A stretch of 64,000 bases of DNA from Domibacillus enclensis (GTDB lineage: Bacteria; Bacillota; Bacilli; Bacillales; Domibacillaceae), in NCBI RefSeq assembly GCF_900156125.1, contig NZ_FTLX01000010.1, positions 1 through 64,000 on the forward strand, written 5' to 3'. Both the position numbers and the translations under genes were made by a program. Shown piece after piece: positions 42,673-51,518 of this stretch. Each line of letters begins with the position of its first letter. Position 1 is the first letter of the stretch. The notes under the pieces are model-generated. The model was given only the letters and a program-made list of their open reading frames with translations. It was not told the origin of the DNA and ran no database searches.

Positions 42673-43875
42673 GTGTTTAAGAGTGGAGTAAATACCGGGC
42701 CGGTGTCTTTCAGCGTACAATGTGAGCGGCATTGTGGCGGCGAGAAGAACGAGAATTAAGCCGATCACACCGGTCCATTGGAAATGAGACCAAAACCATC
42801 CCCCAAAGGAGCCCACCACACTGGACCCGAGATAATAGAGCAGTAAATACATAGAAGAAGCCTGCGTTTTATTAAAGCCGGCATATTCTCCCACCCATGT
42901 GCTGGCAATCGAGTGAGCGGCGAAAAAGCCGAACGTGAAAACAGCAATACCGACAATTTTGATCCACAGAGGAGGCAGCAGTGTCAGGATAGCGCCAGCC
43001 GCCATAATGGCGACGGACCATTTGATCATGAGTGGATTTCCATACACATCGGCTTTTTTGCCCATGTAAACGGCACTGAAGGTTCCGGTTAAAAAAACAA
43101 GGAAAATAAAGCCGATCACAGTCTGGCTGAGTGAATAAGGAGGAGCGCTCAGCAGAAAGCCAATGTAATTGTACAGCGTCACAAAACTCCCCATTAATAA
43201 AAAGCCGAGTGAAACAACCGCAAGCAGCGGCCGGTTATAGAAATGAATGCTGTATGTTTTCAGCATCTCGTGAACAGAAGGCGGCTTTTTCACGGAGTGG
43301 CGCGGCTCGGGCAACGAAAATAAAAAAAGAACGCTGGCTGACAGTGCCGTTACTCCAATGATCAGAAGGGCTGCCCGCCAGTTTAATACGTCGGTGAGAA
43401 AGCCTGTAAGCACACGTCCGGACATTCCGCCAATGGTCGTACCGCCAATGTACAACCCCATCGCCGATCCAATCGCTTTTGGGTTGAATTCTTCAGATAC
43501 ATAGGCCATCGCAATCGCCGGTACGCCGGCCAGAAAAATACCGAGCAGTGCCCGAAAAGCAAGCAATGTCCAAAAGTTCGGGCTGAGTGCCGTCAAAATG
43601 CCAATGATGGAAGCGGCAAACATCGAAATGGCCATCAGCTTTTTTTTGCCAAATGCATCCGACAGAGCACCGGCAAAAATCATTGCGATCGCAAGCAAGC
43701 CGGTGGACAGTGAAAGAGCAAGACTGGCTGTTCCTGCAGACACCCCGAATTGATCTGAGAAAAGCGGCATAAGCGGCTGGGTTGTGTACAGCGTCGCAAA
43801 TGTCACAAAGCCGCCTAAAAACAAGGCAAAGCTGGCTTTTTTTTGTTCGTTTGTTCCTTTTTCAATAAATGACAT
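42652..43875 (-). CDS. MFS transporter (YnfM-like)
   Basis: A 407-aa twelve-helix exporter of the major facilitator superfamily. Between helices 2 and 3 lies GALSDAFGKKKLM (motif A), and YVSEEFNPKAIGSAMGLYIGGT is motif C-like. Similar to the YnfM/arabinose-efflux type. It is divergent from a LysR gene 112 nt away, the same pairing as E. coli ynfL-ynfM, so that regulator probably controls it. Substrate unknown. Confidence 0.88.
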   Translation of the reverse strand: MSFIEKGTNEQKKASFALFLGGFVTFATLYTTQPLMPLFSDQFGVSAGTASLALSLSTGLLAIAMIFAGALSDAFGKKKLMAISMFAASIIGILTALSPNFWTLLAFRALLGIFLAGVPAIAMAYVSEEFNPKAIGSAMGLYIGGTTIGGMSGRVLTGFLTDVLNWRAALLIIGVTALSASVLFLFSLPEPRHSVKKPPSVHEMLKTYSIHFYNRPLLAVVSLGFLLMGSFVTLYNYIGFLLSAPPYSLSQTVIGFIFLVFLTGTFSAVYMGKKADVYGNPLMIKWSVAIMAAGAILTLLPPLWIKIVGIAVFTFGFFAAHSIASTWVGEYAGFNKTQASSMYLLLYYLGSSVVGSFGGWFWSHFQWTGVIGLILVLLAATMPLTLYAERHRPGIYSTLKHKTAQAH

Positions 43876-43957
43876 CGTCCGGCCTTCTTTCTTCTTTCAT
43901 CCTGTTTCTTACTATACGCTTCCAGAAATGATAGTTCCAATTTATAATTAACATCAT

Positions 43958-43971
43958 CATCATGCATAATG
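43958..43971. promoter_or_regulatory. Candidate LysR operator
   Basis: CATCATGCATAATG is a 14-bp imperfect palindrome (12 symmetric positions) in the divergent region, 16 bp before the LysR start. Position fits an autoregulatory site; no functional evidence. Confidence 0.35.
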
Positions 43972-43987
43972 GTTATGGAGGGATTCG

Positions 43988-44884
43988 ATGGAATGGCACC
44001 AAATTGAAAATGCCGCAGCGGTCGCACGGGCACGGAATTTCACAAAAGCATCCAGGAAGCAGGCCGTTTCCCAGCCGGCACTGAGCCGTTCAATTATCAA
44101 GCTGGAGGAAGAACTGGGGGCACAGCTTTTTGTGCGCGGGAAAAAGGATATTCAGCTGACACAGGCAGGGCACGTTTTTATTGAAAAGGCTGAGTTAGTG
44201 CTGCAGCTCATGAAGGAAGCCAAGGAAGAGATTGAAGACATTGCATCACCTGATAAAGGAAATGTCTCAATTGCTTTTTTGCCAACATTCGGACCGCACG
44301 TCCTGCCGAATTTGATCGCTGAGTACAAGAAGCTTCATCCGAATGTGACATTTCAGCTTTACCAGGGGGCGGGCGAAGTGAATATGAAAAAAGTGCAGGA
44401 GGGACAGGCGGATTTGTGCATAACCGCGCCTCCGTATAAGCGGCCGGATATTGAGTGGACAATCGTTCGCGAGGAAGAATTGTATATTGCTGTTCCGGCC
44501 GGACACCTGTTTGCAAAACGGCAGGGCCTTTTTTTTGAAGAAGCCGCAGAAGAACCGTTTGTTACGTTTAAAAAAGGCTTTGGTCTCCGTTTTATGTTCG
44601 ATGGCTTATGTGAAAAAACGGGCGTTGAGCCTGCCATTACGTTTGAAGGGGAAGAAGTGTCAACAATCGCAGGGTTTGTCGCTGCCGGGCTGGGTCTTTC
44701 TGTCTTACCGAAAAAACCGGAAATTGCTCACGATCCGCTCGTGTTTCTTCCGATAAATGACTACCCGCTTATTCGTCAGGTGGCCATTGGTGTGAAAAAA
44801 CAAGGAACGCTTTCGCCCGCTGCCCGTCAGTTTAAAGCGTTCGCAGAGAAGGTTCTTATACAAAATGATGGCAGCCGTGTATAA
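43988..44884 (+). CDS. LysR-family transcriptional regulator
   Basis: A 298-aa regulator with an N-terminal winged helix (AAAVARARNFTKASRKQAVSQ ... PALSRSIIKLEEELGAQLF) and a type 2 periplasmic-binding-fold effector domain (GNVSIAFLPTFGPHVLP). GGAGGG lies 5 nt before ATG 43988. Divergently transcribed from the MFS exporter, its probable target. Effector unknown. Confidence 0.92.
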   Translation: MEWHQIENAAAVARARNFTKASRKQAVSQPALSRSIIKLEEELGAQLFVRGKKDIQLTQAGHVFIEKAELVLQLMKEAKEEIEDIASPDKGNVSIAFLPTFGPHVLPNLIAEYKKLHPNVTFQLYQGAGEVNMKKVQEGQADLCITAPPYKRPDIEWTIVREEELYIAVPAGHLFAKRQGLFFEEAAEEPFVTFKKGFGLRFMFDGLCEKTGVEPAITFEGEEVSTIAGFVAAGLGLSVLPKKPEIAHDPLVFLPINDYPLIRQVAIGVKKQGTLSPAARQFKAFAEKVLIQNDGSRV

Positions 44885-44942
44885 ATATGAAAAAGAAGGG
44901 GTATGAAGAAAGAAGAATGAAAAGTGATGGAGGGATTTATTG

Positions 44943-45950
44943 GTGAATCATTTACTCTGGATTGGCAGTTATGCGAAAAAGGAAGAGCCTGGTATTTACA
45001 AGGTTATGGTCGATACCGACGCGGAAGCCATCGCATTAAAAAACCGTTACAGCGGTGTGGAAAATCCTTCTTTTTTAGCAGAAGCAGGCGGGTTTTTATA
45101 CGCGGCATCGGAATCGATGGATGGAAAGGCAGCCTTTTTCCAGGTCCAATCGGACAGCCTTGAGTTGAAAGGAACGGCTGATTCCGGAGAAATGGGGCCG
45201 TGTCACATTTACGCGGAGGATACATACGTGTGGACAGCCAATTACGGGGGCTCTGTGACCAAGTATGAACGAAGCGGCGAAACGCTGGCCAGAACGGCTT
45301 TTTCCAAACATGAAGGAGCAACGGGACCGAATGAAGAGCGGCAGGACGGCCCTCATGTACACTCGGTTGTGCCTTTTCCAGATGGGAAGCACCTGCTCGT
45401 CTGTGATCTTGGCACCGACACACTGGTCGTGTACGACAAGGAGACATTAGCGGTTGTCAAAGAAGTACAGGCAGCGCCCGGCGCCGGTCCGCGCATGTCG
45501 CTTTTTCACCCGGAAAAGTCGGTCGTTTATGTGATGAATGAACTGGATTCCACCGTGTCCGTATATAAGGTAGGCGATGGGGGAATGATTACGCATCTGG
45601 ACACACTGGCAGGACTTCCTGACGGCTACAACGGTGAGCATACAGGAGCGGATTTGCAGCTTAGTCCGGATCAGCGGTTTTTATGGGCAACGATACGCGG
45701 CTGGGACGGTGTGGCTGTGTTTGATCTTGAAGCGGACGGCAGTTTGTCAAAGCCGCGTCATGTGAAATTGGACGGAAAAACGCCGCGCAGTTTTTATGCG
45801 TTAAAAACAGAGCCGTTTCTTGTGGTCGCTTTTCAGGATTCCAATGAACTTTGTTTATATAAAATTGAGCCGAATGGCTTGCCGACTTTTACAGGCAAAC
45901 GGTTAGCGGTCACTGCGCCCGTTTGCGTGATTAAGAAAGGGGAAAAATAA
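44943..45950 (+). CDS. Beta-propeller lactonase family protein
   Basis: A seven-bladed propeller of about 335 aa, of the 6-phosphogluconolactonase (Pgl/YkgB) type. It shows WIGSYAKKEEPGIYKV, GPCHIYAEDTYVWTANYGGSVTKY, DGPHVHSVVPFPDG and GAGPRMSLFHPE at the usual blade positions. Start is GTG 44943 (8 nt after GGAGGG) or TTG 44940. Followed with no gap by an SDR dehydrogenase; a dehydrogenase plus lactonase pair fits oxidation of a sugar to its lactone and hydrolysis to the acid. Confidence 0.85.
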   Translation: MNHLLWIGSYAKKEEPGIYKVMVDTDAEAIALKNRYSGVENPSFLAEAGGFLYAASESMDGKAAFFQVQSDSLELKGTADSGEMGPCHIYAEDTYVWTANYGGSVTKYERSGETLARTAFSKHEGATGPNEERQDGPHVHSVVPFPDGKHLLVCDLGTDTLVVYDKETLAVVKEVQAAPGAGPRMSLFHPEKSVVYVMNELDSTVSVYKVGDGGMITHLDTLAGLPDGYNGEHTGADLQLSPDQRFLWATIRGWDGVAVFDLEADGSLSKPRHVKLDGKTPRSFYALKTEPFLVVAFQDSNELCLYKIEPNGLPTFTGKRLAVTAPVCVIKKGEK

Positions 45951-46730
45951 ATGAATACGTCATTGTCAGGAAAAACAGCACTCGTTACAGGAGCGGGCTC
46001 AGGTATTGGCAGAGCCGCTGTCATCAAAATGGCCGAAGCCGGCGCAAACGTCATTTTACTGGACCGAAGCCCCGAGGATTCTGATGAACTCGTTCAACAA
46101 ATAGGCGTAGACCGGGCGCTGCATGTCACAGCCGACGTATCGGATGCCGGGCAGATGGAAAAAGCCATTCAAGAAGGGGCGGAGAAGTTTGGCGGCATTG
46201 ACATCGTCTTTGCTAATGCCGGGCAAAACGGTACTTTCACCCCGCTTGAGCACCTGGAGCCGGAAGACTGGAATGCAGTCATGACTACTAATTTAACCGG
46301 CACGTTTCTGACGCTGAAATACACGATTCCCTACTTGAAAAAGCAGGGCGGCAGCATTATTATTACATCCTCAATCAACGGCACGCGCACCTTTAAAAAC
46401 TTTGGCTTTTCTGCTTATGCGACAACAAAAGCCGGACAGGTAGGCCTCGGGAAAATGGCGGCTGTGGAGCTTGCGCAATTTAAAATCAGGGTTAACATCG
46501 TTTGCCCGGGTGCCATTGAAACGAATATCGATGACAGCACAAATATGGAAGACGAATTGCTGAAGGAAATTCGCATTCCGATTGAATATCCGAACGGCAA
46601 CCAGCCGCTTGCCGGCGGTTCCGGTAAGCCGGAGCAAGTCGCGGATCTCGTTCATTACCTTGCCAGCGATGCGGCCAGCCACGTGACCGGCTCCGTCGTT
46701 TACGTAGATGGCATTGAATCATTGCTTTAA
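45951..46730 (+). CDS. Short-chain dehydrogenase/reductase
   Basis: A 259-aa NAD(P)-dependent SDR. The cofactor motif is TGAGSGIGRA; NAG appears as FANAGQNG; the catalytic Ser is in IITSSINGT and Tyr/Lys in YATTKAGQ (Y-x3-K). The acidic residue in LLDRSPED suggests NAD preference. It begins immediately after the lactonase stop, after GAAAGGGGAAAA, so the two are one operon. A sugar or polyol substrate is plausible. Confidence 0.9.
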   Translation: MNTSLSGKTALVTGAGSGIGRAAVIKMAEAGANVILLDRSPEDSDELVQQIGVDRALHVTADVSDAGQMEKAIQEGAEKFGGIDIVFANAGQNGTFTPLEHLEPEDWNAVMTTNLTGTFLTLKYTIPYLKKQGGSIIITSSINGTRTFKNFGFSAYATTKAGQVGLGKMAAVELAQFKIRVNIVCPGAIETNIDDSTNMEDELLKEIRIPIEYPNGNQPLAGGSGKPEQVADLVHYLASDAASHVTGSVVYVDGIESLL

Positions 46731-46758
46731 TGCACGACTGAATATTTTTTTATGAGGA

Positions 46759-46800
46759 AGCCGAACAATCAGCGAAATAACGCGGACGTTCGGCTTTTTA
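46759..46800 (+). terminator. Terminator of the lactonase-SDR operon
   Basis: AGCCGAAC (46759-46766) pairs with GTTCGGCT (46788-46795) around a long loop, followed by T-rich sequence. Confidence 0.7.
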
Positions 46801-46841
46801 GCATCATTTCATGGTTCTTATTTCCTAATAAGGGAATTTGT

Positions 46842-46867
46842 CGAAACTTTTTCTGTCTGCGTACGTA
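46842..46867 (+). promoter_or_regulatory. ECF sigma (sigma-W-like) promoter of the lipoprotein gene
   Basis: CGAAAC (46842-46847), exactly 16 nt, CGTA (46864-46867) is one base from the sigma-W pattern TGAAAC-N16-CGTA. It is well placed, about 38 nt before the start codon, for an envelope-stress-controlled lipoprotein. Confidence 0.5.
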
Positions 46868-46904
46868 TAAAGGAAGAGAATCTATAAAAAGGGGAGAGGC
46901 AAAC

Positions 46905-47774
46905 ATGAAAAAATGGGCGACATTTACAGCAGCTGGTGTTTTAACGATGGGGCTGGCCGCGTGTGGACAAACAGCGGAACCGACAACGGAAACGACAGAA
47001 GAACAGACGAGTGACATGACGCTTGAAGAAGTGTTTGATAAGTCGATGGAAGTGTCAAATGCGACAGAAAGCTTGAGTGCAAAGATCGACATGACACAAA
47101 ACATGAAGCAGCCGTCTCAGGACCTGGAGATGGAAACTTCTTCAGTGATGGACATGGACATTACGATGGACCCGCTGGCCATTTATCAAAAAGGAACAAC
47201 AACAATGAAAATGGATGGTTCTGAAGAAGAACAAACAATGGACATGGAGATGTACATGACGGAGCAGGGCTTTTTCATGAATGACAGCACAACCGGACAG
47301 TGGATGAAGCTTCCGTCTGAAATGTACGATCAAATTGCTCAAATGACCGAGCAGCAATCAGATCCGTCTCAGCAATTGAAGCAGCTGGAAACATTCAAGG
47401 ATGATTTCACGTTTGAACAAACCGACTCAGAATACGTGTTAAAGCTGTCAGCAGCAGGTGACGAGTTCAATGCGCTTATTGAAGAGCAGATGAGCCAGTT
47501 TATGCCGGAGCTTGAAGGCGAAGAAAACCAGGCGGCGATGGATGAAATGATGGAAGCGATGAATATCGAAAAAGTAGACTACACGATTAATATTGATAAA
47601 GAAACGTTTGAAACAACCGCTGTCGACATGATCATGGACATGACGATGGAAATGGAAGGCGAAAAGATGGACATGAATCAAGTAATGAACGCGGACTACA
47701 GCAACTACAATGGTGTTGAAACGATCACCGTACCTGAGGATGTCGTAAACGGCGCTCAGGAAATGCAAATGTAA
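46905..47774 (+). CDS. Surface lipoprotein, Met/Glu-rich (DUF6612-like)
   Basis: A 289-aa lipoprotein precursor: signal peptide MKKWATFTAAGVLTMG and lipobox LAAC with the lipidated Cys at about residue 20. A short Thr/Glu linker follows, then a domain unusually rich in Met, Asp and Glu (for example MDMDITMDPL, TMDMEMYMTE). The fold is LolA-like in character (repeated amphipathic strands), as in DUF6612 lipoproteins, but the assignment is tentative. ATG 46905 follows GGGGAGAGG. Probably monocistronic. Confidence 0.82.
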   Translation: MKKWATFTAAGVLTMGLAACGQTAEPTTETTEEQTSDMTLEEVFDKSMEVSNATESLSAKIDMTQNMKQPSQDLEMETSSVMDMDITMDPLAIYQKGTTTMKMDGSEEEQTMDMEMYMTEQGFFMNDSTTGQWMKLPSEMYDQIAQMTEQQSDPSQQLKQLETFKDDFTFEQTDSEYVLKLSAAGDEFNALIEEQMSQFMPELEGEENQAAMDEMMEAMNIEKVDYTINIDKETFETTAVDMIMDMTMEMEGEKMDMNQVMNADYSNYNGVETITVPEDVVNGAQEMQM

Positions 47775-47785
47775 TGAAGAACAGC

Positions 47786-47812
47786 ACCCCTGCGATTATG
47801 CAGGGGTTTTTG
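47786..47812 (+). terminator. Intrinsic terminator of the lipoprotein gene
   Basis: Perfect stem ACCCCTGC (47786-47793) with GCAGGGGT (47800-47807) and a T-run. Confidence 0.9.
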
Positions 47813-47859
47813 TATGGTGAAAAAGGGAAAGGATTCACTAAAAAGAAGGAGGCGATCGA

Positions 47860-48504
47860 ATGAGAATTCCAGAAGAGCTGGCGGAGCTTGGCAAAAAGCA
47901 AATTGAGCCGTATCCGGTCGAAGGGTTCGTCTACGGAAGCGGACCTGCATATCCGAAGCTGATGCTTGTAGGAGAAGCACCTGGTGAAACAGAAATCGGC
48001 AATGGCATTCCGTTCAGCGGACGGGCAGGAAACGAGCTGATGAAATTTTTGGAGATGGCCGGTGTGACAAGGGAAGAGGTGTATATCACAAGTGCCGTCC
48101 GGAGCCGACCCTACAAATGGGGTGAAAAAAAGGGACCGGGCGGCACCACGATCAAGCGGAAATACAACCGTGCCCCAACAAGCCGCGAAATTATCGCTCA
48201 CGCACCGCTGCTGGATTATGAAATCGAGCATGTTCATGCACCCATTATTGTCACGCTCGGCAACATCGGGTTAAAGCGGCTTGTGGGCAAGGACAAAAAA
48301 GTATCAGCTCTTCACGGTGAGCTTCTTGTGCAGCCAGTGCTGCGGATAAAAGAGGACCAATTCGAATGGACGGAGCAGGAGTACCGGATTTTCCCGACCT
48401 TTCACCCGGCCTCCATCTTTTATAACCGACGTTTGCTGCAGCTGATTCACGATGACATGGAAAAGCTGCGCGAGCTACGCGGGAATTTTCCGGTGAACCA
48501 ATAA
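47860..48504 (+). CDS. Uracil-DNA glycosylase, family 4 type
   Basis: A 214-aa UDG superfamily protein. Motif 1 is LMLVGEAPGETE and motif 2 is FHPASIF. The family-4/5 character shows in GIPFSGRAGNEL. The iron-sulfur Cys ligands typical of family 4 are not evident at the N-terminus, so the cluster may be missing or the protein may belong to a related clade. GGAGGCGATCGA precedes ATG 47860. Its 3' end overlaps the convergent MFS gene by 30 bp. Confidence 0.85.
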   Translation: MRIPEELAELGKKQIEPYPVEGFVYGSGPAYPKLMLVGEAPGETEIGNGIPFSGRAGNELMKFLEMAGVTREEVYITSAVRSRPYKWGEKKGPGGTTIKRKYNRAPTSREIIAHAPLLDYEIEHVHAPIIVTLGNIGLKRLVGKDKKVSALHGELLVQPVLRIKEDQFEWTEQEYRIFPTFHPASIFYNRRLLQLIHDDMEKLRELRGNFPVNQ

Positions 48505-49746
48505 GCCAATAAGCACAAAAAGCATTAAGGAAGCGAGTGCCGTCCGGCTGGCGATATCTCCATAATCAGCAAGCACAAGTGTAATGGTCCCGTACATAAG
48601 CGGACCAACAATCGCTGAAAGCTTGCCGGAAAAAGCAAATAATCCAAAAAACTGGCCCCGCTTGTCTTCAGGAGACAGCTCAATAATAAACACACGGGAT
48701 GTCACCCAGACCGCTCCGAGCGCAATGCCGAACAAGCTGCCGGTGACCCAGAACATGGGCTGATTCACAGCAAGCGTGCCGAGCAAAAGTGCCACAAACA
48801 AAATAATGCCGACGTGAAAGACCGCTCTTTTTGCACCAAACGCACGCGTCACATAGCCAAAAATAAACGACCCAATAATACTGGAGACAGTGGAAACAAG
48901 ATAAAGCAGGATAAATTCACCTGACGTAAAACCAACGATTGCTTTGGCATAAACGGCCATCATCGCAATCGCGGTGGCAATCGCATCGTTGATGAAAAAA
49001 TAAACAATCATGAATAAGAAAATCGGACGGTATTGCTTCATGTCTTTAAAGGTGGCCCATACATCGCGGTAGCCGGAAAAAAACGGGCGTTTCTCAAGCA
49101 CGGGTCCCGGCGTTTCTTTGTAAAAGAACAGCATCGGCATGGTGAAGATGAAAAACAGGAGGGCAGTTGGCAAAAAGGCATCTGCATACTCGCCGTCACT
49201 GACAAGCGGATAAACCGTCAATCCGACCAGCGTCCCCATATACCCGACAGCGACACCGAAGCCTGATAAAACCGACATTGTGTCTTTCGTACTAATATCC
49301 GGCAGCATGGCATCGTAAAAGATCAAGCTCGACTGGTAAAAAAACTTGGCGGCCACGAACAAAATGACAACAAACGTAAAAGATGCCGGCAATCCGCCAA
49401 AATCACCGAAATTTCGCGGCGCAATCAGACCCATCAGCGCCGTCAGCACAATCGCTGCAAACGCAAACGCCATCACAAACCGCTTTTTCCGGCCGCTCTG
49501 ATCAATCCACACTCCGAAGAGCGGAGAAAAAAGAACGAGGAAAAAGCTTGAAACCGCATTGGCATAAGACAGGAAGGTGCTGGCGATCTGATCCAGCCGC
49601 TCATCTCCTCCAGCGATCTCCTGTACATAAAAAGGAAAGAAAATCGTCGTCATGTTAGATGAAAAAATAGTATTCGCAAAATCGTATAAGGCCCATGATA
49701 AAACAGGCAGTGTAAAAAACACGCTCCATCCGTGCTTTTTCTGCAT
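48475..49746 (-). CDS. MFS transporter, UMF1 (YxiO-like) family
   Basis: A 423-aa twelve-helix protein of the UMF1 branch, similar to YxiO and fungal Atg22. The N-terminal SWALYDFANTIFSSNMTTIFFPFY is diagnostic, as is PLFGVWIDQSGRKKRF (motif A). Transport of amino acids or peptides is suspected for relatives. GGAGGTG precedes the ATG. Its last 30 bp overlap the glycosylase gene on the other strand. Confidence 0.88.
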   Translation of the reverse strand: MQKKHGWSVFFTLPVLSWALYDFANTIFSSNMTTIFFPFYVQEIAGGDERLDQIASTFLSYANAVSSFFLVLFSPLFGVWIDQSGRKKRFVMAFAFAAIVLTALMGLIAPRNFGDFGGLPASFTFVVILFVAAKFFYQSSLIFYDAMLPDISTKDTMSVLSGFGVAVGYMGTLVGLTVYPLVSDGEYADAFLPTALLFFIFTMPMLFFYKETPGPVLEKRPFFSGYRDVWATFKDMKQYRPIFLFMIVYFFINDAIATAIAMMAVYAKAIVGFTSGEFILLYLVSTVSSIIGSFIFGYVTRAFGAKRAVFHVGIILFVALLLGTLAVNQPMFWVTGSLFGIALGAVWVTSRVFIIELSPEDKRGQFFGLFAFSGKLSAIVGPLMYGTITLVLADYGDIASRTALASLMLFVLIGLLVHRKIPA

Positions 49747-49942
49747 AAAAACACCTCCATTTAATAAGTAATTCGGATTCGGCTGCGTTCGTTCCTGCCA
49801 TTTACAATAATTTAACGTTTAAACCTATTAATCTTATAGGAATTTACTAGCGTTTTCGTTATACTGTAAATTAAGTAAGGAAACTTTTTGCGTTTTGCGT
49901 TAAAATGAAACGGAATACTCTACATAAAGTGAGGGAAAACAA

Positions 49943-50875
49943 TTGGGAAAAACATTTATCTTTGGCCACAAAAACCCGGATACAGACACGATCTGTTCGG
50001 CAATCGTTTACGCAGACTTGAAAACAAAGCTTGGTTTTGACGTAGAAGCTGTGCGTCTTGGCGATGTAAACGGCGAAACAGAATTTGCACTAAAAACATT
50101 CCAGGCTGAAGCACCGCGCTTGATTGAAAAAGCAGCGCCTGAGGTGGAGACCGTTATTCTCGTTGATCACAATGAACGTCAGCAAAGTGTGGATGACATT
50201 GATGACGTCCGTGTATTAGAAGTTATTGACCACCACCGGATCGCCAATTTTGAAACAACAGATCCGCTTTACTATCGTGCAGAGCCAGTTGGCTGTACAA
50301 CAACGATTTTAAACAAGCTTTACAAAGAGCATGGCGTAGCGATCGAAAAAAACATTGCAGGCTTGATGCTGTCCGCGATTATTTCTGATTCACTGTTGTT
50401 TAAATCGCCAACATGCACAGAAGAAGATCGGAAAGCGGCGAAGGAATTAGCTGAAATTGCGGATGTGGACGTTGATCAATATGGACTTGATATGCTGAAG
50501 GCAGGCGCAGACTTGAGCGGCAAAACAGCAGCTGAGCTGATCGGCATCGATGCGAAAGTATTCCCGATGGGCAGCAAAAAAGTCGAAATCGCGCAAATCA
50601 ACGCAATTGATCCGGCCGATGTGCTTGCACTTAAAGCGGGGCTGGAAGAAGCGGTAACAGAAGCGATTGTTGAAAAAACACTGGACTTGTTCCTTGTCGT
50701 CATCACAGACATTTTAAACAGCGATTCAGTGGCCATCGCCATTGGCGCCGAAACATCCGCTGTTGAAGAAGCCTTTCAAGTGAAGCTTGAAAACAACCAG
50801 GCTCTTTTAAAAGGCGTGGTCTCACGTAAAAAACAAATCGTTCCGGTTTTAACAGAAATCCTGCAGGAGCGTTAA
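49943..50875 (+). CDS. ppaC: Manganese-dependent inorganic pyrophosphatase (family II)
   Basis: A 310-aa DHH-superfamily enzyme hydrolysing pyrophosphate. Metal ligands appear in [14 protein letters not shown], in ILVDHNE and in VIDHHRI (DHH); the C-terminal DHHA2 part includes SRKKQIVP, which binds substrate. TTG 49943 is used, 7 nt after GAGGG. Full length and probably monocistronic; a terminator and repeat element 4 follow. Confidence 0.96.
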   Translation: MGKTFIFGHKNPDTDTICSAIVYADLKTKLGFDVEAVRLGDVNGETEFALKTFQAEAPRLIEKAAPEVETVILVDHNERQQSVDDIDDVRVLEVIDHHRIANFETTDPLYYRAEPVGCTTTILNKLYKEHGVAIEKNIAGLMLSAIISDSLLFKSPTCTEEDRKAAKELAEIADVDVDQYGLDMLKAGADLSGKTAAELIGIDAKVFPMGSKKVEIAQINAIDPADVLALKAGLEEAVTEAIVEKTLDLFLVVITDILNSDSVAIAIGAETSAVEEAFQVKLENNQALLKGVVSRKKQIVPVLTEILQER

Positions 50876-50876
50876 A

Positions 50877-50913
50877 AAAAAGAGCTGTCTTCTTTTGAGG
50901 AGACAGCTCTTTT
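50877..50913 (+). terminator. Intrinsic terminator of ppaC
   Basis: Perfect 10-bp stem AGAGCTGTCT (50881-50890) with AGACAGCTCT (50901-50910), flanked by A- and T-runs. Element 4 starts in its T-run. Confidence 0.92.
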
Positions 50914-51513
50914 GATGCTGTTGAAAAATGATTATATCAATGAAAAGCAAGTGACCATTTCTCTTTTTCAAAGCCACTGTGCTTGCACGAACATGGTCCG
51001 GGCGGCTTCTGCAGGACTTCGCGTTCGGAGGGGCGGGCGGTGAGCTAACTTTTGTCGCTACGCTCCAAAAGTGGATCTCACCTGACCCGCTGCTCCCTCC
51101 CGAGTCTCCGTCCTGCGCCAGCCGCCCTTCGTGGGGAGGACAAGCAGCTGGTAAAAACTAAAAAGAAGCGTTCTGAATGCGTCACAACAAACCTCACTCT
51201 ATTATTCGTGTGAAAAAAGAAAAGACTCTTCTCATATAGCCATTCGTTAGTCGTTGAATAAAATCCGTTTTCAAGCTTGTTATCCTCCCTGTTTCATTAG
51301 AATCACTACGGGCGCAGGGAGGCCGGCGGAGACTTCCATGTGACGAGCGGACAGGCTGAAACAGCCACGCACTTTGGGCTGGTTCAGCGTTCGCCACATA
51401 GAAAAGCGGAGCCGGAAGTCCGGAGCCCCTGTGTGTGCTTTTCCAAGAAAAAGGGGATCAGCTACTAGATCATTCGAGTTCAATGGCCCATCTCATTGTT
51501 ACGTCACAGCCTC
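50914..51513 (+). mobile_element. Dispersed structured repeat, copy 4
   Basis: Left end GATGCTGTTGAAAAA (50914-50928), then the 5' hairpin, module A (about 50975-51148, all nested stems intact including TGCTTG/CAAGCA at the base) and module B (about 51310-51440, ATGTG 51338-51342 with CACAT 51395-51399). The linker and the right end (after 51440) match copy 3, not copies 1 and 2, and no inverted right terminus or terminator duplication is visible. No credible coding sequence. Confidence 0.78.
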
Positions 51514-51518
51514 TTTGG

